From Irineochytrium annulatum (Eukaryota; Chytridiomycota; Chytridiomycetes; Chytridiales; Chytridiaceae): a DNA stretch of 21,835 nucleotides. Under the pieces are notes generated by a model that saw only the letters and a program-made list of their open reading frames with translations, searched no databases and had not been told where the DNA came from. Shown here piece by piece: positions 1 to 11,800 of the stretch (positions are counted from its first letter, which is position 1; every line of letters begins with the position of its first letter). The position numbers were made by a program, and so were the translations under genes. Where the stretch lies: contig JADGJL010000420.1 in the NCBI GenBank assembly GCA_027600665.1, positions 1 through 21,835 of the forward strand, given 5' to 3'.

Positions 1-332
1 GCTCAAAGAACCAACGCGGTCGGAACGCGGTGGGGGCCATCCGAGACGGGCGAGCCATGCGAGTGAGCATCGCGTGGAGGTAAGCCTGCTGGAAAAGCGA
101 GAATGTTGTGATTATCCTACCAGATGCTCAAGCCTTTATCGCCATCCATTTCAAAGCGCCATGGACAGGAAAGCTTGGAACTGGTATTTTTTCCCTTCAT
201 TTTTATGGTTTTATTTGTTTCAGTACTCACTGAGGGCTGGCCAGTGTGCGTTCCTCATCTCCAACCCTCTCCTGAAGACCGCTGAACAGTAAAATTGATG
301 TTCTATTACTGAGTGCAAATAAATCGAACGAC
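1..332. other. Gene-free flank downstream of the DDHD gene
   Basis: No gene is recognised here. A 72-codon open frame on the plus strand (74-292) has no family motif and no splice-supported extension. The stretch lies just past the stop codon of the minus-strand DDHD gene, so its right end probably holds that gene's 3' UTR. No clear AATAAA-type signal in the minus orientation was found. Confidence 0.5.
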
Positions 333-2070
333 TCAAGCCTTTGGCAATGCAACCTGCAAAACATGATAGATAATGTCCTTCTGCGTCCAGTAGCAGAAAT
401 GCGCTTTCATTCCGATGAGGTACTGATGCAGGACCGAGTCGATGACGGTCTCCGTGACGAAGTAGTCGAGCCGCTCCTGCAGCGGCAGTGGGCGCTCGCC
501 CAGGTCGGTATGCTCCAACGTCTTCTCCGCGTGCGCCTTTAGCCTGATCGCCAGCACGTTCTCCGCGGCCTCCACCGTCTCCGAGTTCGCGGGTGAGCAC
601 GGGACAGACATGGCCGACCCGTCGATCTTGGTAGCTGTGAAGGTGTTACGCCAGATATCCTTGATGGCGGCAGACACTTTGGAGGCGAAATAGAAGCCTC
701 CACCGAGGGGCTCCTTTGCCGGCGAACCATCGGTGGCCTTTTCTTTCCCCTTAAACGGCGTCGCCCTCGGTCCAAGCGTTGAGCTATCAATTACCTCATC
801 GCCGTCGTTATCGTCCGCGTCCACCCTCCGGCGCTTCCGCATTGGCGGCGGCTCCCTCTGCGCGTTCTCCTCCTCGTCATCATCAAATCCCTCCGCGGAC
901 CTCTTCCTGCGTATGTTCGCCTCGCTCTCCTTCCCGAAGCTCAGCACGCCTTCCAAAAAGGTCGACGCAGAGTCGATGTTAAACGTCGGTAACGTCGGCA
1001 GCGTAGGCATCGCCGGCAAAGCGGGGAGCTGGATCTGCATCAGGTTCGGAAGAACTGCCTTGAAGATGGCCAGCTCGGGGAGCTGCAGGGTCGGCATGGT
1101 GGGCATAGGGGGCATCTCCGGCAGATACGATGAAAACAGCTTCGAAAGGGAGACGTAGTAGTCCATCGAGAACGTGCGAGCCGAGGAGGGACGCTGGACG
1201 AGTACGGGGCTGATCTCGGCGTATCGCTCGTCAATCAGGGGTTCGGTGCGGTATGCGAGCGGGTCGTAGAGGTGGAAGAGGTTGTGGTAGGGAATATCGG
1301 GCTTATAGGTTGTGGGGTCTTGGCCTCGCATAACAAGGACGGCGGAGAGCGGGGAGCCGAGGGTAAAGAGGAAGTCCGGGGTAAAGTTGAGGGAGGGGTA
1401 GGCGATCTCGTAGTGCGTTTGAACCTGCGGCACGGAACGATGGGAGGCGGAGGACGATTGCGCGGAGGTCTGGTTCGCGAGCAGGTCGTAGAGGATGATG
1501 CCGCCGAGGGAGTGGCCGACGAGCGCCACGTTGCCGCGGAAGTTAGGATGCTGCGTAAGGAAAACGTCGTACTGCTCGTTCAGCAGCCGGGCGACGATAG
1601 CCAAGATCTTAGGCCCGTGAAAGCAGCTACCCAAAAGTTGAGTAAGATACAAAGGGCAGGAATCTAAGGATAAAGGGTGCGTACCTGAAGAAGAACAAAA
1701 CATCGGCAAGGATATCATTGTTTATCGACCGAAAGAGAGGAGTGGTCTGATGGTTCAAAGAGGTCAGTACGTATGGGATACGTGGAGACAACAGGTTTCT
1801 CACCGGCAACGAGATGGACCTCATCCGATTATCAACAGTCTCCATAGCATGCAGGATGGAATGCCACTCGATCGGGATCCAGGCGATCTTCTCCGTCCCT
1901 GTAAACTCCTGCTCCTCGTCCAAGACCATAGCGCTGGTGGCGCGGAGGCATTCCAAATTTTCACGGAACTTCCCCACGCCCTCCAGCTGGGAGCCCATGC
2001 CGTGGACAACGAAGATCACCTGTAGTTAAAGAACGTAAGATATCAACTGCGCCGAGACTTGTGGATGCAT
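333..2070 (-). CDS. DDHD-domain phospholipase (PA-PLA1-like), 3 exons
   Basis: Exons on the minus strand are 2070-2059, 2019-1685 and 1626-333, giving 546 residues. The family hydrolyses phosphatidic acid and other phospholipids on internal membranes. The lipase part opens with VIFVVHGMG and carries the nucleophile elbow GHSLGG (Ser at about 155). The DDHD part begins near FTLGSPLSAVLVMRG, continues with HLYDPLAYRTEPLID, and ends with the conserved H-x-CYW-x3-D stretch. Between the two halves lies a Pro/Met-rich block (PPMPTMPTLQLPELAIF and similar) and an acidic/basic stretch with a nuclear-signal-like PMRKRRRV. The last two exons are firm: the 1627-1684 intron restores FFSCFHG. The four-codon first exon (MHPQ) is tentative; it needs a GTCTCG donor but has an in-frame stop upstream. 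The protein is shorter at the N-terminus than human or yeast relatives (roughly 700-900 residues), so a missed upstream exon is possible. Confidence 0.85.
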
Positions 2071-2518
2071 CTCGCTCCCCGTTAAGATGCGAAACGTTCA
2101 CCCCGAGATGCACCACATTCGTCGCATGTATGGGTCAAGATCGCTTGCCCATATCGAGGACCACCACTCGCGCGACTCCGCTCACGACGTCCGCCGTCCT
2201 CCTCCGCCTTTAGACTACCCCTATCGGGGGCTCGCGCCTCCCTGCGCCGCCCACCTCCTCTCATCATCTCACACCGCACCGCGGGCAGCCCTCTTGACGA
2301 CGGGTCCTGTGGCTGTCCTTACCAAATCCGGATCCCCCATTTCCGGCATATATGACAGGGACTAATGGAGACTTGATGATCCGGACGGCCGTCAAGAGAG
2401 CAGTTGATGAGGATTGTTATGGGCGCCAGCAGAGCCCACAGGAGGTGGTGGAGTGCGACTATGACGTTCAGTGATCTGCCTCCGACTTTGACCTTCCCAC
2501 TCCCGTCTTTTCTTCCCG
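2071..2518. promoter_or_regulatory. Shared 5' region between divergent DDHD gene and RRP5
   Basis: The 448 bp separate two divergent start codons and must contain both promoters. A TATA-like CATATATGA sits near 2348. A pyrimidine-rich run immediately precedes the RRP5 start at 2519. Short open frames on both strands lack family motifs. The promoter role is inferred from gene layout only. Confidence 0.45.
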
Positions 2519-5500
2519 ATGAAGCCCAAAGCCTTCCCTCGCGGGCGAGTCTCGGGCGAGAGTGTCTTGACAGCTCTAGGTTGGTCCGCTTCCAGATATG
2601 AGTTGCTTACGGATTTGCTTTGTGATCGTTGCAGAGCTGAGGGAAATCAATGAGCGGGCCGCCAGGGAGGTCGGCCACCAGGAGCTGTTCGAGAGCGAGA
2701 AGCCTGACACGAAGGCTGCCGCAGCTGGCAAGCGGAAACGTAGCACGCCTGCTGCCACTGCTGGAAAGAATGCCCGCGTTCAGGATGATGATGAGGTCGT
2801 GGGGCAGGTTGGAAGGCACGGCGCGAAACGGCATAAGGCGACGCGCGATGCTGCTGTGCACATGCTGAATTACAAGGTATGGAGGTGTGCGAGTGCTGTC
2901 GCTAACGTTGTGCGAAGCAACTGGTGGTTGGAATGAGCCTTCTTGGCGTCGTTCGAGAAATCAATGACCTAGACATGGTCATCTCCCTACCAAACCAGCT
3001 CACGGGATTCCTTTCCATTGCCGAGGTGTCTGATCACCTCACCTGCCTCCTTGAGAACGTGGCCATGGCTGAGGGAGAGGATGATGCTGCCAACACGGTA
3101 CGCTCTTAACTCATAGGTGTGGCATGAACTTATCGGGTGGTTGCAGAACACGGTCATCCCCTCCCTGAGCCACTTTTTTCGCGTCGGCCAGATCTTTCCC
3201 TGCGTCATCATCGGCATCGAAGAGGGTCAGAATGCGGGGAAGGCGAAGCATCGCGTCGAACTATCCTGTCGAACCGAACTTGTGAACGCCGATTTGAAGA
3301 AGGATGGTTTGCAGAAGGGGATGACGCTGCTAGCTTCCGTCAAGAGCGTTGAGGACCACGGATATAGTGTATCGTTTGGGGTTGGCGATGTAACCGGGTT
3401 CCTTCATAAGGATCGCGTCAATATAGGTATGGCGCACTCACAGGGAATGTACCGCTTAAGTTTCCTGCAGACAGGCCTTTGGAAGTTGGTCAGCCGATTT
3501 TTTGCTGCATTGTCAGCAAAGGCGAGAATCGACGGGTCTTAGGCGTTTCTATTGCCCCTGCTGACGTCTCCAATGCTATGGTTTGCCTTATTTTATCTTG
3601 CTTCTGAGCTGACCTTTTGAAGATTGCTCGGTCGTCCGCGTTGGAGTTTTCCGCTTTGAAGCCCGGATTTCTCTTGGAGGGCCGTATCGCTCGTATCCAG
3701 CCAAACGGCCTCGAGATCAATTTCTCGGATGGTTTGAAGGGTTACGTCGACGCCTTTCACCTTGGCATCTTTACTTCAGAGCCGCTCGACGCAGTCTTCA
3801 AGCCGAATGAGAAGGTGTGCCTTAACGGCCGTCCCTTGTTAATGAGTTTCTAGTGCCGTTGTCGCATCTTATATGTTGACTCTTCGCGCAAGATAGTCGC
3901 GCTTACATTAAATGACGGCCTACTTAAGCTGTCTGAAGATCAGCCGGAGGTCTCTTACGGGGATGTCGTCGAGCCGGCTGTGGTTGTACGAGTGGACAAT
4001 AACCACGGTGTTGTTTTCCGTTGCGGGGACTCGCTGTACGGCTTTGCTCACGTGAGAGCTTGCACCGCTTTTAACGCCTTGTTTAAGTTTGTTAGGTCTC
4101 AAAGCTGACGGACACGCCGATAGTTGAAGTACCCCAGAGTAAATTTGCCAAAGGCAGTTCGCACAAAGTCCGAGTCATCGGTTTCGATTTGTGCGATGGC
4201 GTTGTCCAGCTTTCGCTTCAGCCCTCCGTTTTGAACGCCTCCTTCTTGCGGAAGGCGGATGTTAAGCCTGGAGTTGTAGTGAAGGTAGACTAGCGAAGCT
4301 TCTTTCCTAGTTATCTTGTGTTCCCTCCCTGACTTTAGCTCATTAAGGCGACGGTAACCAAAATTGAGCCGTTTGGCTTGATCGTCGCAATCAATGACTC
4401 GATATCTGCTCTCGTTCACAAATCAGAGCTTTCGGAAATTGCATCTGCCAGCGTCCCGAAGTTTTACAAGATCGGTTCTGTTATTAAATGCCGCGTAAGT
4501 GAACTTCATCACTTCCACGTTTAAGATTGTCAGGCTTTGGCGTACGACAAGGTGAACCAAAGGCTTACGTTGACGGCGAAGAAACCTCTTGTCAACTCGA
4601 CATTACCTCCGATAGTCTCCTATGAGAGTGCCGAAGTCGGGATGATTACTCACGGGTCCATCGCGTCGGTCAAGGAGTTTGGCTGCATTGTGACATTCTA
4701 CAACAACGTCCGAGCGATTGTCCCTCTCAGAGAGCTCGCGTAAGCAATGCTGCTTAATCATCCGTAGCTAACGTATATGCAGGGATCGCCGTATCAAAGA
4801 TCCTGCCGAGTCCTTTTCAATTGGCATGGTCGTCAAATGCCGGGTGCTTTCCGTCGACGCGGAAGGGAAGAAAATGACCGTCAGCTTTAAGGTATCCTCC
4901 TCGTCATTTTTACACGCCTTCTAATGCTTTTGAAGATGTCCTACAATTCATCAACTAATGGGGATGGGTCGACTGTGGGAGAGGTGAGTCACGAATATAT
5001 ACGAGTGCTGTAACGCTACTTGAAGCCGGCGAAAAAGAAAAAACGTGCAAGCGGGGAGCGTGTACAGGACCCTATTGATCCGAAAGTTGAAACCCTGGAC
5101 GACCTGACCACGGGCCAGCTTGTGAAGGCGCGGGTGAAGTCCGTGACACCGACACTAGTTCACGTCACCCTGGGTTCGAATTTGAACGGGAGAGTGCATA
5201 TCAGTGAGGTCTTCGACTCGGTGGATGATGTCGTCGAGCTGGGCTCGATCTACAAACCCCGGAAAACGTACGACTTCAAAGTGACGGGCTTCTATTACGC
5301 CAGCAAGGCTCAGAGATTTGTGGTGCCGTCGGACAAGTTCCCGCTGGCGAAGACGGTGGTTGAGTTGTCGTCGAGTCGGTTTGCTGCGAAAGACGCCGCC
5401 CTTCGGGATTTCCCGTCCTTGGTCGATATCGAGGTGGGATCGACTTATGACGGATTCGTGCTGCGCGCTTCGCCCGACGGCGTCTACATCTGCGTCGGCC

Positions 5501-7813
5501 CGCGTGTTCTCGGCCGCGCCCCCCTCCTCGATTGCTCCGACGATGTGGACGTCTTGACAAATTATGAAGAGCACTTTCGTCCCGGCAAGGCGGTAAAGTG
5601 CAGGGTCATTTCAAAGGACGTAACGACGACGGAATTGAACTTATCGCTGCGCGATGAATCCGTTTTCATAAATTCCGTGAGGGCCGGGATGGTCTTGGCG
5701 GGGAAAGTTACCAAGATCATCCCTGCTACAGGTGCATTTGTGCAGCTGAGGGATGGGATGTACGGCCGGGCGAATCTTGCGGATATTTACTCGGGGATTT
5801 CGGACGATCCTTTGGCTGACTTGAAGATTAACTCGTTCGTCCAATGCCGTGTTATCCAACGTTCGCCGAAGGGTTTGCTGGTTAGTGTCGGAGCGGAAAG
5901 CTCCAGCGAAGTTGCTCCCGATATCAACGTGCATGGATTTATCAAAAACATCTCGGACAACGGGCTCTTCGTTGACGTTGGACGCGGGAGAGTTGCCCGT
6001 GTGCGGATTAAGGAGATATTCGATGAATATGTGAAAGACTGGAAAGCGGGATTGAACGTGGGCCAGAGGGTGTTCGGCAAGATCATTAGGTGCGCACTTA
6101 TTTTGATCGAAGCTGCCTGGCTCACAAAAAACGCACAGTGTTGATCCTGCCACGAACCGGCTGGAGATGTCCCTGCGACGCAGTGTGACAAATCCGGGGA
6201 ACGAATTGAAGTTTTCATCGCTGAAAAAAGGGATGAAGGTCTCCGGCGCTATCAAAAACGTGACGCCATACGGCGTGTTCATCAAGATCGACAACAGCAA
6301 ACTCAGTGGCTTATGCTACAAAACCGAGGTTCGTTACTATAGATCGCTTGCAACGTTCAATTCTGATTCGCGGTTAATTCAGTTGGCCGACAAAGAGGTT
6401 TTAAACATTGAAAGTCTCTATAGGGTGGGGGACGTGGTAAAGGCGATCGTTCTCAGTGTGGACAGCGAGAAGGAAAAGTTTAACTTGGGGCTGAAGGCAT
6501 CTTACTTCGATGCGGCTGATCTTGATGATGACGGAGAACAAGACGAAGAAGCGCAGTTGGACGATGACGATGATGACGGCATGTCTGTCACGATGGTCGG
6601 CAACGGGGATGCAATGGAAATAGAAGACGCGGATGGTGAGGACAAGTATAATGTTGCGAATGGCGAAGGCAGCGACCCCGACGTACATGTGAACGCCCAA
6701 AGCACATCGCTAGATATTGGATGGAGTTTGGAAGCTGAAGAGGACCCCGACATTGCGAGCGATGCGGACGATGGAGAGGAAGAGGGTGATAAGTTTCGAA
6801 CATCTAAAAAGGAGAAGAGGCGGCAAAAGGTGGCCGCGGAGGAACGGACACGGAACGACGAGCAGATGCTCCGGTCGTCCAAGGCCCCGGAATCAGAAAA
6901 GGATTTTGAACGGCTCTTACTGGGTTCTCCAAACTCCTCGTTCTTGTGGATCAAGTATATGGCGTTCCATCTGCATGCCTCTGAGGTGGCGAAGGCGCGG
7001 GCGGTTGCCGACAAGGCACTGAAGACCATCTCGTTTCGCGAGAATCAGGAACTGTTGAATGTCTGGGTCGCGTTCTTAAACCTCGAAAACTCCTTTGGCG
7101 ACGAGGCGTCGCTCACGAGGCTATTTAACCGAGCGGTTTCGTTCAACGAGCCCAAGGCGATGTTTTTGCAGATGGCGCGGATTTACAGCAGAAGTGAAAA
7201 ATTTGAGGTAATCCATTCGCCTTCTTCCCCACAAAAAGCTAACAAGACACGAAGGAATTGGATCGCCTGTTTTCTGTGATGGTGAAGAGGTTTAGGGAAA
7301 GTTGCAAAGTGTGGGTGCAATATGGACAATCGCTGCTGAAACGTGGACGGGCTAATGAAGCGCGAAGCGTTCTTCAGCAGGCGCTAAAAAGCTTAGCTAA
7401 ACGAAAGCGTAGGACATCATCAACGCATCCTAATCTAATGTTTTCAGATTTGAAGGTCGTATGCAAATTCGCGCAAATGGAGTTTAAATTTGGGGAGGCG
7501 GAGCGTGGCCGTACATTGTTTGAGGGTGTATTGTCCAATCATCCAAAGCGGTTGGATATGTGGTCAATATATTTGGACATGGAAAGCCGCGGGAATAACA
7601 TTGACGCAGCGAGGTTCGGCTTGTTCTTATCAACTTATCTCACCGAATTTTAGGAGATTGTTTGAGCGTGCGATAACCTTGAAGCTCTCGACGAAGAAAA
7701 TGAAGTTTTTGTTTAAAAAGTATTTGGAATTCGAGAAGCAACGTGGCTCGGCGGAAGGGATGGCCCATGTGAAAGATGCGGCTTTGAAGTATGTAAGCTC
7801 GCTCGACCATTAG
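2519..7813 (+). CDS. RRP5: rRNA-processing protein RRP5 (PDCD11-like), 18 exons
   Basis: Exons: 2519-2579, 2635-2876, 2918-3097, 3147-3426, 3471-3580, 3623-3814, 3854-4051, 4096-4284, 4348-4494, 4534-4739, 4783-4891, 4936-4983, 5026-6089, 6139-6328, 6383-7207, 7255-7408, 7448-7613, 7654-7813. They total 4521 nt (1506 residues). RRP5 acts in the nucleolus in 18S and 5.8S/25S pre-rRNA processing. Seen: the N-terminal FPRG motif, then LELREINERAAREV. S1 RNA-binding repeats start near residues 102, 216, 303, 388, 475 and 560. A Lys-rich linker follows, then five more S1 repeats (about 681-1110), an acidic region (about 1115-1205), and C-terminal HAT/TPR repeats from FERLLLGSPNSS (about 1247) to the end. 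The start is the first ATG after an in-frame TGA at 2489. The acceptor of intron 8 could be 4338 instead of 4347, adding three residues. The protein is shorter than yeast (about 1729) or human (about 1871) and lacks central S1 repeats. Confidence 0.95.
6329..6382 (+). other. Stop-free 54-bp intron in RRP5
   Basis: The stretch is open in the RRP5 frame and is a multiple of three, so it could be mistaken for coding. Removing it (donor GAG|GTTCGT, acceptor TTCAG|TTG) joins CYKTE to LADKEV, which matches the usual spacing of the last S1 repeat. Retained, it would insert 18 residues inside that repeat. The call rests on homology and splice sites, without transcript data. Confidence 0.75.
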
Positions 7814-8899
7814 GGATGCCTGTTACGTAAATCGCATAGTATGTTAGTTTTAATACGGTCGATATCGACCAGCGATAGTTTATTCAAATGCAGTATATCA
7901 TTTCTATGCAGCCTCAAGGCGTCTTTTGTGGTCACGCCGACTGCTTGAATGCCCCAAATAACGGCCCTTGGCGCACGGCTAGCTTCTTGGCGCAAGTCAA
8001 GCTGAGCTGGGGCGCAGACCGATTAAAGGCCGCTGGTGGCTAGCAAGCTCCTCACCTGGCAGTCCCAACAACAACTCGGAAATGTCTGACATGAATCTGC
8101 CTCACGACAATTTCCTACTTTACTCGCTAATGTAGCCCCTCGTCGTCAGCGTGAAGAATGTCGGACAGCATTCTCCGTTAAAATCTCCATCCGCCTCCAC
8201 CCCAATCATGGCTGTCCAACACGAGTGCGTTCTGAAACACCCGCTCACCGGAAGATAGCGATGATGCGCATCGTGCTCCGCATTCAATGCCTGCAGTCTC
8301 AGAGAAAACGCCGCTTAAGACGAGCCCCCACGTGCATGAGCGCTAGGGGAGACAATGCTTGCATGCGCGTCGTCGATCTAAGCCATGCGCCGATCTTCCC
8401 CCTTTGCAGGCCTGAACATCAGCCGCCACCGGTGCTGGCAGTTCACACCAGCCGGTTTCAATCCCCTGAGCCGGCTGTCTGCGCTGCAATGCGTCCATGT
8501 CCACCCGCCGCGCCACCATCACACCTCTGCATTCATTGTTGCACTGTGCCCGCCCATTTAACAGCACTCCCGCGTCTGACAGCGTGCCGAGTCGGATCGT
8601 CAGCCAACTGCTTCCTCCACCAGCTGTCGACGCGCCGGCACCGTGACACCGCGCTCAAAAGCAGCTCGCGGCTTCATCGCCGTCAACACCGCCAGCGTGA
8701 TGTTCACACGTTTTGATAACGGGAGCACGACAGTCGGCGTCGGGGGAAAGATCGCGAGCATCCGTCAGCCGGCGGCTGAGAAGCAGGGCATAATTGGACG
8801 CGAGTTACCCCAATCCTGGGAGGAGAGGCCAAATGGATTCACATGCAGAGTCTTGAGGGTGAGACGGAGTGATGCTTGCTTGAGCGGAGTTTTGACGCG
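7814..8899. other. Intergenic region between RRP5 and SEC3
   Basis: No gene is recognised in these 1086 bp. The left end should hold the RRP5 3' UTR and the right end the SEC3 promoter. A 163-codon open frame (8225-8716) is rich in Pro, Ser, Arg and Cys, resembles no family, and looks like chance GC-rich sequence. A short inverted repeat, CAGCCGG/CCGGCTG, flanks 15 nt at 8449-8477. No tRNA was found. Confidence 0.5.
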
Positions 8900-11800
8900 A
8901 TGACGACCGTGTCAGCAGTGAGGATGGCGTTGATCAAGGAGCTATTCCCGGAACAAGACGGTACGGACGGGGACAAGCTTTTATTCCACGTCGGCGTGCG
9001 CGACGGGGTGCGGTCGCAGGATCCCCTGGACGGAAGGAAACGGCGGCCCAGCGCTGACGAGCTGAAAATAAGATATCTTTGCGTTACAGGTGAACTGCCG
9101 CAAGAGGTCGCGTTTGTTTACTCTTTCTGATTTATTCATGCAGTCAAGAAGGGCAAGTCCGTGAAAATACGGATTCACAAAGTGAAGCCGGAGAAGGGCG
9201 AGGGTTTTGTCATCAGTAAGAGCTGGGACATCAACGACGTTAAATGCTTGGAGTCTGGAAAGGTGGCATTTTTGTGTGCTGTGTTTAGACACTCATGCGT
9301 CGCGGAACAGGACACCCAACTGTCGATCACTTTTGGGAAAAATATGTTCACTTGGGACCTTGAGGATGGGCCAAAAAAAATTGAGTTCATGTACACCCTC
9401 CTGGAGGTTTGTGTAGAACGCTGCTTTGCGAGTTGACTGATGACCGCAGATGTCGAAGCAGTATGCTAAAAAGCCGCCGAAGCTGATTAATTTGGACGAG
9501 GAGCTGCTTCATGGTACTTTTTTCAACCGGACGTCTCTCATGATTAAGACCAGCTGAAGTTTGCAACCGCGGGGAACATGGGCACTGCGGAGAAGATTCT
9601 AAAAGAGGCTCTGAGCGATGAGGTGTCAATGTCAAAACCCGCCACTAACCCAAAAAAGGCCGAGGTCGTGGAAGCTTATCACGATCTGGAAGAAGAAAGC
9701 CCGGCGTCACCTGGTACGGTCGCTTTTTTAGCGAAATGGTTTTACTAAAACAAAGATATGGACAGACCTGTCGCCGAAACCTGGTGGTAAGGAGGATCAG
9801 CAGCAGCAGCCGTCCGTAGATTTGAACGAGATTTTGGCGGACTTCAGCTGGCAGGCGAACGGCGACTCGGCAGACCTCGAGTTGAAGCTGATAGAGGAGC
9901 TCCAAGCGTTAGAGTCGGCGAACGTCCATGCCATCATACAGAGCGAAGATCCGGCGAATGCGGTCATTGATCAAATTGATCAGGCCCTGGCGCAGCTTAA
10001 CGAAATCGACGATTGGCTTATGCATTATACGAACATGTTGGATGCAAGTAAGATTCTCGTCTGACAATTTTAACCATCTTCTCAGCGCATGGGACAAGAC
10101 GTTCATCAAGTCGAGGTGCGGAACAAAGCTATGCAGATTGCATCGTCGAACCAGAAGGGTCTTTTGAGCGAGTTAGAGTCTATCATCGTAAGCAACGAAT
10201 TTCTATATTTTGTGTTTAACAGTCGTGCTAGGCGTCATTAAAGTTACCAGCTTTTGTTGTGGAGACATTGCGGAACGAGCCCCTGGACGACGTGGACGGC
10301 ATCGTGCAATGCGAGCGGGCAACAAAGGAACTGCGGCGCGTTCTTGGAGCGAAGCTTGACAGTATGGAAGTGGGCTGATTGCTGAGCTGAGATTTTTGCA
10401 GGTTTGAGTGAACTTGGGATGGTCACCGAACGCATGTCGCTGTATAACGGGTATGCTCGGCAGTTTTCGAGTCGGCTGTCCGAGCATCTGTCGTCACTGA
10501 TCTCTTCTATGGTAGCTAATTGGGCCTCTGCTGAGTCCTTGCTGATTTTGGCGAAGGCAGAGATGTACTCGGCGGACAAGACGGCGGACAAGACGAAGAT
10601 GCGGAAAGGCACACCCCGAATTGGCGGACACGACGTCCTAGAGCAGAAGCTCTATCGGTATCGGAAGCTTATACGGTGGATGAAGGACATGGATGCTAGA
10701 AAACAAAAGGAAGTCGAAATGGTTCGTGCCGTCAATCCGTTATGTTCTCACTATCGCTGCAAGAGCTACATTCAAGACATGAGCCGCGTCTACCGCCTCG
10801 AGATGCATGCAATGTTGGAGTATCTTAAAACGAACATCATGAATCGGAAAGTTTCGGCCGAGGAGCAGGAGTTTTACCGTATGTCCACAGCTCTACGCGG
10901 ACCCGAAACTAACTTATTCCGAAGTATTTTCCCAGCACTCCATGTCCGCCAGCTCCGCTTTGACGGCGCTTGGAAGCAAGACAATTACGAATCTGCTTCC
11001 CCCTAGCGAAATGAAGAAAAAGGCGGGTTGGCGGTTGATGCGGAAGAAGTCGACCCATCATACATCCTCCGCGATTGGCGAGGAGGAGGAGGGGGACGAC
11101 ACGTCGTCAATAATGTCGAAATCTTCACACCTGCGCGTGGGGTCTGACGATAGGCGCGGCATGAATGGGAGCGTGTCAAGCCTTGAGGTTGGGGGTACCG
11201 CGGAAGAGAAGATGCTGCCGGACGAAATTATTGGGTTCATTTACTCGGCCCTGTGCCCACAGATGGTCCGCGAGCAAAATTTCTTGGCCGACGTACTCGG
11301 AATGAGGAAGGAAGAGGTTGACGAGGGGCAGTCGGCGGAGGGGTGGCAGGAGGAGCTTAGTCGGTCGAGGGAACATCTGCGCGACATCAAGCTTCAGAAT
11401 CGAATGCAGTGAGTTCAGTAAGGACGCTATCGTCGACGTGACACTTTATTGTATCATGCAGAGAAATTTGCGAAGGGTTATTCGATAACGTGCGGGAGGA
11501 TATATATGCGATAATGGAGGCGGGTTTAAAGTATGACCAAACTTACGTGGTCGGGATGATGGTCAGGTATTTCTTTCGTCTTTGACTGCCCTAACGGATC
11601 CTTAAGCCTCGAAGATATAAAGAAGCAGTACGAAAATGCTGCTTATTCTTACATCGCCAACCATCTCGACATGATGCTGAAACGGCTAGCGTCGTTACTC
11701 GATAAATTTATTGTAAGCGAAACCTCTTTTTTGCAAAGCATACTAACGCCGACAAGGACGAGCAAATCAAAGCCGTCGAGGAGACGAAGGTGACGCTGAA

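Noticed and set aside
74..292. 72-codon open frame at the left edge as a gene
   Set aside because: No recognisable motif; short and isolated.
5641..6300. 219-codon antisense frame within RRP5
   Set aside because: It mirrors conserved S1-repeat coding sequence on the other strand and crosses the 6090-6138 intron; a shadow frame.
6502..7029. Ser-rich antisense frame within RRP5
   Set aside because: It is the complement of the acidic Asp/Glu coding region; an artefact.
8449..8477. tRNA-like segment with GGTTTCAATCC resembling a B box
   Set aside because: No cloverleaf, acceptor stem or A box can be built around it.
8225..8716. 163-codon open frame between RRP5 and SEC3 as a gene
   Set aside because: No family motif, Pro/Arg/Cys-rich composition typical of chance frames in GC-rich DNA, and no splice-supported extension.
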